NCBI GenBank assembly: GCA_963745975.1
Contig: CAVUZJ010000005.1
Span: 558,001-622,000, forward strand
From: JAKAWQ01 sp963745975
GTDB lineage: Bacteria > Pseudomonadota > Alphaproteobacteria > Acetobacterales > Acetobacteraceae
Length of the DNA stretch: 64,000 nucleotides
Direction of reading: 5' to 3'
The translations under genes and the position numbers were made by a program. The number at the start of each line of letters is the position of its first letter. Within the stretch, counting starts at the first letter, position 1. Shown piece by piece: positions 17,834 to 25,123 of the stretch. Below the pieces are notes generated by a model, which did no database searches, had not been told where the DNA came from, and was given only the letters and a program-made list of their open reading frames with translations.

Positions 17834-19066
17834 CTATTTCGCGGCCTGCAGCTTCCGGGCGGCGAGCGCGCTCTCGGCGATCTCGCGGAACTCCGCGTCC
17901 GAGACGAGGCCGCGCTTCTCGATTCCGCGCTCCTTCACGCGCTTGAGCATCTCGCCGACCGCGGCGTCGTCGGCGCCGGCGATGCCCATCCTTTCGAGCG
18001 TGTAGGTGATCGAAGCCTTGCCGCTCTTCTTGCCGAGCACGACCTCGCCGCTGCGCCCCGTCAGCGCAGGATGGGTGCCGAACATGGCGAGCGGCTCCTT
18101 GACCACGAGGTCCACCCCGATGCCGGACTCGCGGGTGAAGTTCCGCGCGCCCAGGATGGGCTTGTTGACGGCGATCGGGATTCCGCTGATGCGCTCGACG
18201 AGCTTGCCGAGCGCGGGCAGAAGCTCGAGCCGGTACTGCCGGTCGTAGCCGTAGAGGACATGCAGCGCGGCGATCAGCTCCTCGGTCGGAGCATTGCCGG
18301 TCCGCTCGCCGAGGCCGTTGGCGCAGCTATGGATGCAGGTGGCTCCCGCCTCGACGGCGGCGAGCTCGGTCGCGACGGCCATGCCGAAATCGTTGTGCGT
18401 ATGGGCTTCGACCGGCAGCCCGGTGATGCCGTGCACCAGGCGGACGAGGTATTTGATGGCCTCGGGCAGCGCGCAGCCCATCGTGTCCACGACGCCGACC
18501 GAATCGGGCGGCGCGTCCTGCATCAGGCGGGTGAGGAGGTTGGTGAGGTCCTCCTCGCGGGCGCGCGTGGTGTCGTAGGGGAAATAGACGACGTAGAGCC
18601 CGCGGGCTTTGGCATACTTGACGACCTCGACGCTCTTGCGCAGGACGTCTTCCCAGGTCCATTTGAACTGGTATTTCAGCTTCGGATAGCCGATCGGGAT
18701 TTCGACCACGACGCCGTGGCAGCCGCATTTCAACGCGGCGTCGATATCGGCGTTCACGGCGCGCGCGAAGCTGAAGATCTTGGCCTTCAGCCCGAGCTTG
18801 GCAATCTTCCCGATGGCATCGAAATCCATCTCGGAGACCGCGGGCATGCCCGCCTCGATGCGCTCGACGCCGATTTCGTCGAGCTGACGGGCAATGGCGA
18901 TCTTGTCGTCCACGTCCATGACGACGCCGGGCGTCTGCTCGCCGTCGCGGAGGGTGGCGTCGTGGATCTCGACCCGGGGCGGCAGGAAGCGGGCGGCCTT
19001 GACCTCGGCGGCTTCGTTGTAGGGGGAGACCCACCACTGGTTTTCCCTGAAGAACGGCTCGGCCAT
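17834..19066 (-). CDS. Homocitrate/isopropylmalate/citramalate synthase-like acyltransferase (DRE-TIM metallolyase)
   Basis: A 410-residue member of the HMGL-like family, which condenses acetyl-CoA with 2-oxo acids. Seen: DATLRDGEQTPG at residues 36-47 (metal and catalytic residues), EAGMPA near 71, metal-binding EAHTHND at 220-226 and NGLGERTGNAP at 250-260. After the barrel comes a 110-residue helical subdomain, but the LeuA allosteric domain is absent, as in homocitrate synthases and NifV. An opening segment RENQWWVSPYN is unusual. No nif, lys-AAA or leu gene is nearby, so the exact substrate stays open. Upstream lies the insertion-element stack. Confidence 0.75.
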   Translation of the reverse strand: MAEPFFRENQWWVSPYNEAAEVKAARFLPPRVEIHDATLRDGEQTPGVVMDVDDKIAIARQLDEIGVERIEAGMPAVSEMDFDAIGKIAKLGLKAKIFSFARAVNADIDAALKCGCHGVVVEIPIGYPKLKYQFKWTWEDVLRKSVEVVKYAKARGLYVVYFPYDTTRAREEDLTNLLTRLMQDAPPDSVGVVDTMGCALPEAIKYLVRLVHGITGLPVEAHTHNDFGMAVATELAAVEAGATCIHSCANGLGERTGNAPTEELIAALHVLYGYDRQYRLELLPALGKLVERISGIPIAVNKPILGARNFTRESGIGVDLVVKEPLAMFGTHPALTGRSGEVVLGKKSGKASITYTLERMGIAGADDAAVGEMLKRVKERGIEKRGLVSDAEFREIAESALAARKLQAAK

Positions 19067-19205
19067 GGCTGGAACCTCCGGCGAGTGGAAGGGTAACGCG
19101 CGCGGTCGATGCGGAACGGCGATCGGCGAGATGCGCGCCGGTCCGCCCCTTGATCGTGATTATCGAGAGAGTTCGTTCGCCCGAACAGCCCCCCTGCCCG
19201 GTCTA

Positions 19206-19311
19206 GTGCCTGATCGCAGAGTTTCGTGATTCGCGTAGCGATCACGAAACGCCGCGCGAATCAGGCACTTGGACAAAGACCTTTGTGTCAGCTTTCCATG
19301 AAAGCTGGCAC
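19206..19311. mobile_element. MITE-like palindromic element flanked by TA
   Basis: A 106-base non-coding element bounded by TA and starting GTGCC / ending GGCAC. Inside are nested perfect arms AGTGCCTGAT / ATCAGGCACT (19205-19214, 19260-19269) and GTTTCGTGAT / ATCACGAAAC (19221-19230, 19241-19250), plus a small hairpin AGCTTTC-CAT-GAAAGCT (19290-19306). TA flanks and short terminal repeats suggest an IS630/mariner-type non-autonomous element. Terminal repeats beyond five bases match poorly, so this is tentative. Confidence 0.45.
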
Positions 19312-19313
19312 TA

Positions 19314-20431
19314 GTACCCGCTTTCCTTCTTAGGTGAGTTGTGATTTAAGATCGGGATGATTCCCGAGGCAAGAGAAGTTCGGCTGACGGCGAAGGTACG
19401 CAAGCTGCTTGAGGCGCGCTGCCGGGCGCCGACGACGGCGCAGGGCGAGGCGAAGCGGGCGCGGATAGTGTTGCTGGCGGCTCAGGGCCGCAGCACGCGG
19501 TCGATCGCTGAGGAGGTGGGTGTTCAGCCGCGCATCGTCAGCAACTGGCGACGACGCTTTGACGAGGAGGGCCTGGCAGGGCTGAAGGACCGGTCGCGTG
19601 GAAGCAGGGAGCCGCTCTACGGTCCGGCGACGAATAAGCGCATCCTGGCGGTGCTCGATCGGCCACCACCGCCGGGCCAAGCGCGGTGGACGGGCCCGCT
19701 GGTGGCGCAGGCGCTGGGCGACGTTGACGTTCAGTATGTCTGGCGGTTTCTGCGTGAGCACAAGATCGACCTGGCCGCCCGCAAATCCTGGTGCGAGAGC
19801 AACGACCCCGCCTTCGTGGCGAAAGCCGCCGACGTGGTCGGCTTATATGTGGATCCGCCGGCCAAGGCGATTGTTCTCTGTGTCGACGAAAAGCCATCGA
19901 TCCAGGCTTTGGAGCGGGCGCAAGGCTATCTGAAGCTGCCGAACGGGCGGGCCTTGACCGGGCAGAGCCACGACTACAAGCGGCACGGCACGACGACCCT
20001 GTTTGCCGCCCTCGAGGTCGCGACCGGGAGAGTGATCGCAGCGCATTCCAAGCGGCGGCGGCGGGTTGAGTTCCTCGGCTTCATGAACGGCGTTGCCGCG
20101 GCCTACCCGGATCGCGAGCTTCACGTCGTCCTCGACAATCTCAACACTCATAAGAAGAACGACCGCTGGCTCAAGCGGCATCCGAACGTGCAATTCCATT
20201 TCACCCCGACGCGGTCGTCTTGGCTCAACCAGGTCGAGACCTGGTTTTCGATTCTCCAGAGCCAGTCGCTGACCGGCGCTTCGTTCGCCGCCGTCGCCGA
20301 GCTGCAGCAGCACATCGATGCTTTCATTGCAGCCTACAACGCGACAGCAGAGCCATTCGCCTGGACCAAGAAGAGGGTCTATCAGCGACGATTTAAGAAC
20401 CGCCGTATCACTCAAGTATGATTCCAGGTAC
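19314..20431 (+). mobile_element. IS630 family insertion sequence A (1118 bp), TA duplication
   Basis: Ends GTACC...GGTAC, flanked by TA at 19312-19313 and 20432-20433. The outer ends agree only loosely beyond the first seven bases counted with the TA. The single transposase gene fills it. The right-hand TA is shared with the next element. Confidence 0.85.
19357..20421 (+). CDS. IS630 family transposase (element A)
   Basis: A 354-residue DDE transposase. An N-terminal helix-turn-helix (AQGRSTRSIAEEVGVQPRIVSNW, about residues 47-69) binds the ends. The catalytic residues are in CVDEKPS (first Asp), HVVLDNLNTHK (second Asp) and SSWLNQVETWF (Glu). The frame is intact from ATG 19357 to the TGA next to the right end, so the element may still be active. 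It is encoded in one frame, unlike many IS630 copies that need frameshifting. Confidence 0.93.
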   Translation: MIPEAREVRLTAKVRKLLEARCRAPTTAQGEAKRARIVLLAAQGRSTRSIAEEVGVQPRIVSNWRRRFDEEGLAGLKDRSRGSREPLYGPATNKRILAVLDRPPPPGQARWTGPLVAQALGDVDVQYVWRFLREHKIDLAARKSWCESNDPAFVAKAADVVGLYVDPPAKAIVLCVDEKPSIQALERAQGYLKLPNGRALTGQSHDYKRHGTTTLFAALEVATGRVIAAHSKRRRRVEFLGFMNGVAAAYPDRELHVVLDNLNTHKKNDRWLKRHPNVQFHFTPTRSSWLNQVETWFSILQSQSLTGASFAAVAELQQHIDAFIAAYNATAEPFAWTKKRVYQRRFKNRRITQV

Positions 20432-20433
20432 TA

Positions 20434-21625
20434 GTGTCCCGACCGAGAAATGACTAGCCACTGAGGTGGCGGTGTGATTCGCTGTGGCTGTCAGCGCAGG
20501 AGGTGGCAGCATGGCGGCACCGAGGGCAATTGCGATCGAACTGTCGACCGCTGAGGCGGCGGAGCTCGCGTCTCGGCTCCGGCGACGCAAGGTGGCCCGG
20601 GCCGATGCCATGCGGGCCAAGATCGTGTTGCTGGCCGCCGAGGGGGTCAGCAACCTGGCGATCGCGGAGCGGCTCGGCATCACCCGCGTGACGGTCGCGA
20701 CCTGGCGGCGCCGCTTCGCCGAGAGGCGTCTTGACGGCCTGTTGGACGAGCCGCGCCCTGGGGCGCCGCGGACCATCACGGACCAGAAAGTCGCCGACGT
20801 GGTGACGGCGACGCTGGAGACCCTGCCCGTCGGGAGGACGCACTGGAGCTCGCGGGGAATGGCTCGCGCGTCGGGGCTGGCGCCGTCGACCGTGCAGCGC
20901 ATCTGGAAGGCATTCTCGCTGCAGCCGCACCGCAGCGAGACCTTTAAGCTGTCCACCGATCCGCTGTTCGTCGACAAGGTGCGCGACATCGTCGGGCTCT
21001 ACCTCAATCCGCCGGATCGGGCGGTGGTGCTCTGCGTCGACGAGAAATCTCAGGTGCAGGCGCTGGACCGCACACAGCCGATCCTGCCGCTGCGTCCAGG
21101 ACAGCCAGAACGCCGGAGCCACGACTATACGCGGCACGGGACGACCTCCCTCTTCGCCGCGCTCGACGTCAAGGCGGGAACCATCCTCGGCAAGTGCATG
21201 GCGCGCCATCGCGCGGCCGAGTTCCGTCGGTTCCTCGCTATGGTCGAGAAGAACGTCCCACCCGACCTCGACGTGCACGTCGTCATGGACAACGCGTCGA
21301 GCCATAAGACCAAGATGATCCGGAATTGGTTTGCCAGGCGCCCTCGCTGGCATACGCACTTCACACCCACCTCGGCATCCTGGATCAACCAGGTCGAGCG
21401 GTTCTTCGCCCTGCTGACCGACGATCAGATCAGGCGCGGCACACATCGCTCGGTTCGAGAACTCGAGGCCGCAATCGCCGCCTACATCGATGCTCGGAAC
21501 GCAGATCCCAAGCCTTTCCGATGGACCAAGTCCGCGGACGACATCCTGGCGTCAATCCAGCGCTTCTGCCAGCGCACGGTCGCCGTCCAGGCACAATGTG
21601 ACTAGAAACTTCGGAATCGGGACAC
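20434..21625 (+). mobile_element. IS630 family insertion sequence B (1192 bp), TA duplication
   Basis: Ends GTGTCCCGA / TCGGGACAC as inverted repeats, with further partial matches including CTAG at 20454 and 21602. TA flanks lie at 20432-20433 (shared with element A) and 21626-21627. Its sequence is clearly different from element A, so this is not a tandem duplication. Confidence 0.87.
20511..21605 (+). CDS. IS630 family transposase (element B)
   Basis: A 364-residue DDE transposase, intact. Helix-turn-helix: AAEGVSNLAIAERLGITRVTVATW (about residues 42-65). Catalytic core: CVDEKSQ (Asp), HVVMDNASSHK (Asp) and SASWINQVERFF (Glu). The ATG at 20511 is preceded by AGGAGGTGGCAGC, an excellent ribosome site that rules out a 9-codon longer frame. 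Confidence 0.93.
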   Translation: MAAPRAIAIELSTAEAAELASRLRRRKVARADAMRAKIVLLAAEGVSNLAIAERLGITRVTVATWRRRFAERRLDGLLDEPRPGAPRTITDQKVADVVTATLETLPVGRTHWSSRGMARASGLAPSTVQRIWKAFSLQPHRSETFKLSTDPLFVDKVRDIVGLYLNPPDRAVVLCVDEKSQVQALDRTQPILPLRPGQPERRSHDYTRHGTTSLFAALDVKAGTILGKCMARHRAAEFRRFLAMVEKNVPPDLDVHVVMDNASSHKTKMIRNWFARRPRWHTHFTPTSASWINQVERFFALLTDDQIRRGTHRSVRELEAAIAAYIDARNADPKPFRWTKSADDILASIQRFCQRTVAVQAQCD

Positions 21626-21628
21626 TAG

Positions 21629-23044
21629 CACTACTTTGGCATTTTATAGATGAGCGAGCGTAGCCGCTTATGGCAGTGCGGGCAGCGCGACGGGGGTTGT
21701 AGCGGCGCGAACAGACGGGCGCTGATGGCCCGGCGCAATTCAGGGAGTGTCGGTCGTGGCGGTGGTGCGTTCGGTGGCAGATTTTTTCCCCCGGCCGGCG
21801 GCCTTGAGGCGCAGGTGCTGGAGATAGGCGAAGGCGATGCAGGTCATGAGCGCGTGTCGGTGTAGGCCGGTCCAAGATCGGCCCTCGAAATCGTCGAGCC
21901 CGAGTTCCTGCTTGAGCTGCTGGTGTGCCTGCTCGCACACCCAGCGCGCCTTGATTGCCGCGGCCAGACGCCGCAGTGAGGTGCGAACTGGCAGATTGCT
22001 GAGATAGTATTTGCGCTCGCCGCTGCTGCGCCATTCGCCAATGAGCCAGACTTCCTCGCCGGGCAGGTGACCGTGGCGGGGAGTGCGCGGTCCGTCGGCC
22101 ACGCGTATCCGGATGGCGGCGAAGCGGGCGGCGAGCGCGCCCTTGGTGCCCTGCCGCCAGGCGACGCGCCGCCAGAGACATCCGGCCAGGACATCGGCGG
22201 CACCCTGGGCCGTTTCGCTCGGCACGGCATGCTGTCGCGGGCGGCCTGTCGGCGCTTGGGGACGACGCAACCCCACGCCGGTCGTAAAGACCTTCAGGGT
22301 GCGGGGAACCCCGACCGCCCAGAGCAGACCGCGCTCGCTCAGCCCCCGGCGGAAGGGAGCCCCGCTGCCGTATCCGGCATCCGCCAGCACACAGCCGAAG
22401 TGCAGTCCAGCCTCCATCAGCCGGTCGATCTCGGCCAGTGCGATCTCCGGCTTGGTTTGCGCGCTGCGCGCCACCTCCGGCACACCCGCCGTGGCGCAAC
22501 GGCTCGGATCGTCGGTCCAGACGGTTGGCAGGAACAGCCGCAGCCCGATCGGCACGGGCACCTCGCGCCGTGCCAAGGTCAACGACACCAGCGACTGACA
22601 GTTGGCCTGTTTGCCCAGGGCACCGCAGTATTGCCCTGCCACCCCGACCGAGGCCGTGCCCTTCTTCGGCAGCGCCGTGTCGTCGATCACCAGCACCGCG
22701 TCGTCGCCACCAACCAGCCGGTTCGCTCGCTCCGCGAGCACCCGCCAGAGCGGGGCGTCATCCCACGCCGGACTGCTGACGAAATGGTGCAGCTGGTCGT
22801 GGCCCGAAAGGCCAAGCCGAGCCGCGATCGGCTGCACGCTCTTTGCTCCGTCCGGCCCCAGCAGTCCTCGCAGGTAGAGCGGCGCCCATTTGCTCCGCGT
22901 GCTGCGCCCCATCACCCCGAGGAACGGCGTCAGCCACCCATCAAGATCCCCACCAATGTCGCTCGTCCGGGACACAGCGCATACTCCACTGAATCCCAGT
23001 CCGGTACACAACTGCCACGTGATCGTACAAGTGCCAAAGTAGTG
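21629..23044 (-). mobile_element. IS701-like insertion sequence (1416 bp), CTAG duplication
   Basis: Perfect 13-bp terminal inverted repeats CACTACTTTGGCA / TGCCAAAGTAGTG. The flanking 4-bp duplications are CTAG at 21625-21628 and 23045-23048, the target typical of IS701 relatives. The left CTAG is made from the last base of IS630 element B plus its TA. Confidence 0.88.
21740..23011 (-). CDS. IS701-type transposase
   Basis: A 423-residue transposase starting at TTG 23011; an internal ATG (MGRSTRSK, about 33 codons in) is an alternative. It shows the IS701/DDE_5 pattern: YLRGLL near residue 48, HHFVSSPAWD near 75, VLVIDDTALPKKG (first Asp), CVLADAGYG (second Asp) and, near the end, RWVCEQAHQQLKQELGLDDFEGR, containing the Glu and the typical C-terminal motif. 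The frame is uninterrupted. It points away from msrA. Confidence 0.88.
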   Translation of the reverse strand: MCTGLGFSGVCAVSRTSDIGGDLDGWLTPFLGVMGRSTRSKWAPLYLRGLLGPDGAKSVQPIAARLGLSGHDQLHHFVSSPAWDDAPLWRVLAERANRLVGGDDAVLVIDDTALPKKGTASVGVAGQYCGALGKQANCQSLVSLTLARREVPVPIGLRLFLPTVWTDDPSRCATAGVPEVARSAQTKPEIALAEIDRLMEAGLHFGCVLADAGYGSGAPFRRGLSERGLLWAVGVPRTLKVFTTGVGLRRPQAPTGRPRQHAVPSETAQGAADVLAGCLWRRVAWRQGTKGALAARFAAIRIRVADGPRTPRHGHLPGEEVWLIGEWRSSGERKYYLSNLPVRTSLRRLAAAIKARWVCEQAHQQLKQELGLDDFEGRSWTGLHRHALMTCIAFAYLQHLRLKAAGRGKKSATERTTATTDTP

Positions 23045-23115
23045 CTAGTGGCGAGGCTTGCGGAAGCGGGCGGCGCTCCCAAGATTGGGTCCGTTCATGA
23101 AAAGGAGCGGGGGAA

Positions 23116-23652
23116 ATGGCTGAGGCGACCTTGGGCGGCGGGTGCTTCTGGTGCCTCGAGGCGGTGTACCAGGGCGTGCGGGGGGTAACCTCGGTGAAGT
23201 CGGGCTATGCCGGCGGGCACCTCGCCAACCCGAGCTACGAGCAGGTGTGCACGGGCAGGACCGGACATGCGGAGGTGGTGCAGATCACCTTCGATCCGGC
23301 GGTCGTGAGCTACGCGGACCTGCTCCGGATCTTCTTCACCATCCATGATCCGACGACGCCGAACCGGCAGGGCAACGATGTCGGGACGCAATATCGCTCG
23401 ATCATCCTGACCCATGACGAGGAGCAGGCGGCGACCGCGCGGGCGGTGATCGGGGAGATTGCGGCGGCCGGCTTGTGGGATGGGAAGATCGTGACCACGC
23501 TTGAACCGCTCGCGCAGTTCTGGCCGGCGGAGGCGGAGCACGACGATTATTTCAACCGCAATCCGTTCAGCGGCTATTGCCGTGCGGTGGTGGCGCCGAA
23601 GGTGCAGAAATTCCGTAAGGGTTTTTCGCACCTGATGAAGGCGGCGGCCTAA
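23116..23652 (+). CDS. msrA: Peptide-methionine (S)-S-oxide reductase
   Basis: A 178-residue cytoplasmic repair enzyme that reduces methionine-S-sulfoxide. The catalytic motif GCFWCLE places the nucleophilic Cys at residue 10. SGYAGG, GHAEVVQITFDP and DVGTQYRSIIL are the family's other blocks. The ATG at 23116 follows AAAGGAGCGGGGGAA. The insertion stack ends 68 bases upstream, so its original promoter may have been displaced. Confidence 0.95.
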   Translation: MAEATLGGGCFWCLEAVYQGVRGVTSVKSGYAGGHLANPSYEQVCTGRTGHAEVVQITFDPAVVSYADLLRIFFTIHDPTTPNRQGNDVGTQYRSIILTHDEEQAATARAVIGEIAAAGLWDGKIVTTLEPLAQFWPAEAEHDDYFNRNPFSGYCRAVVAPKVQKFRKGFSHLMKAAA

Positions 23653-23656
23653 GGAT

Positions 23657-25123
23657 CTAATTCGGCAGGAGCGGGCTCGACTGCTGCAGCGCGTTGGCGG
23701 TGGGAAGCTCGCCCGCGGTCCAGCCGCCGCCGATATTTTCGACCAGGCTCACGCTCGCGAGCAGGCGGTCCTGCTGGATGATGAGCAGCGACTCCTGGTC
23801 GGCGAGTTGCGTCGCCTGGAAGACGACGACCGCGGTATAGGCGATCGTTCCGGCCTCGTATTCGTTGAGCGTGATCGCCACTTCTTCCGTGGCGGAGGCG
23901 ACGGCGGCCGCCTGGGCCTGGTATTGGTCGGCGAGGATGCGCAGGGAGGAGAGCTGATCCTCGACGCCCTGGAAGGCGGTAAGCACGGTGTTGCGGTAGG
24001 TGGCCACGCTCTCGTCATAGGCGGCCTCGGCGGCGGCGACGGCGGCGCTGCGGTAGCCGCCCTCGAAGAAATCGTCGGTCGCCGCCGCGCCAAGCGACCA
24101 GACGCGGTTCGAGAGCTGGATGAGCGAGCCGATCGGGTTGCCGACATAGCCGAAGACCGCGGAGAGATCGACGACCGGGTAATAGGCCGCGACCTCAACG
24201 CCGATCAGCGCGTTCTCTTGAGCCATCACGCGCTCGGCGGCGGCGATGTCCGGCCGGCGCTCGAGCAGCGTGGAGGGGATGCCGACGGGCACGACCGGGA
24301 CTTCGTTCGCGAGCGCGCCCGGCGCGATGGTGAGATCGGCGGGCGGCTTGCCGATCAGCACCGCGATCGCGTGCTCGAATTCGGCGCGGGCGACGCCGGC
24401 GCCGATCGCCGAGGCCTCGGCGTTCTGGACCTGCACCAGGGCGGCGAGCACGTCGGAGCGGGCCGCGACGCCGGCGGCGTACTGGTTCTGGGTGATCACC
24501 AGCGAGCGCTGGTAGGCCACGATGGTCGCGCGGAGCAGCGTCTCCTCGGCATCGGCATAGCGGAGCTGGAAATAATCGGAGGCGAGCGCGGCCTGCTCGG
24601 AGAGCTCGGCCTCGGCGAGGTCGGCAGCGCTCACCTGGGCGGCGGCGACCTGGCTCTGGACCTGGCGGCGGATCGCGCCCCAGAGATCGAGGTCCCAGCT
24701 GCCGCTGCCCTCGAGCGTATAGTCGGTTGTCGTGACCGGCGCGGAGGAGAAGTTGGCGGTGGTGCCGCCGCTGCTCAGGCTGCCGCGGCTGCTCGACTGG
24801 TGCGTCACGCCGGCGTTGGCGCCGAGCGCGGGATAGAGGGCGGCGCGCGCCTCGTTCACCAGCGCGCGCGCCTGGGCGTAGGCCGCGACATCGGCGCGGA
24901 TGGTCTGGTTGGAGACGACGACCTGGGCTTCGAGCGCATCCAGCACCGGGTCGTTGAAGATCGACCACCAGGCGCCGCGATTGATCGCCGCCTGAGGTTG
25001 GGCCACGACCCAGCCGGAGAGCTCCTTGTAGTGGGTGGGGACGATCGCGGCGGGGCGGTGGTAGTTGGGGCCCACCATGCAGCCGGCGAGGAGGAGCGGG
25101 GCGGCGAAGGCGAGCCGCCTCAT
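23657..25123 (-). CDS. Outer-membrane efflux lipoprotein, NodT/OprM family
   Basis: A 488-residue outer-membrane factor, the exit duct of the tripartite pump encoded just upstream. The lipobox LLLAGC places the acylated Cys near residue 15, followed by MVGPNYHRP, the family's opening. Two OEP repeats follow: about residues 65-270, including SWDLDLWGAIRR, and 280-480, including LLERRPDIAAAERVMAQENALIG. It overlaps the RND gene by four bases (ATGA), which fixes the start. Confidence 0.93.
   Translation of the reverse strand: MRRLAFAAPLLLAGCMVGPNYHRPAAIVPTHYKELSGWVVAQPQAAINRGAWWSIFNDPVLDALEAQVVVSNQTIRADVAAYAQARALVNEARAALYPALGANAGVTHQSSSRGSLSSGGTTANFSSAPVTTTDYTLEGSGSWDLDLWGAIRRQVQSQVAAAQVSAADLAEAELSEQAALASDYFQLRYADAEETLLRATIVAYQRSLVITQNQYAAGVAARSDVLAALVQVQNAEASAIGAGVARAEFEHAIAVLIGKPPADLTIAPGALANEVPVVPVGIPSTLLERRPDIAAAERVMAQENALIGVEVAAYYPVVDLSAVFGYVGNPIGSLIQLSNRVWSLGAAATDDFFEGGYRSAAVAAAEAAYDESVATYRNTVLTAFQGVEDQLSSLRILADQYQAQAAAVASATEEVAITLNEYEAGTIAYTAVVVFQATQLADQESLLIIQQDRLLASVSLVENIGGGWTAGELPTANALQQSSPLLPN

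Noticed and set aside
19204..23048. Composite transposon or genomic island bounded by the IS elements
   Set aside because: No cargo gene lies between the elements; they are directly stacked, so it is an insertion hotspot rather than a composite element.
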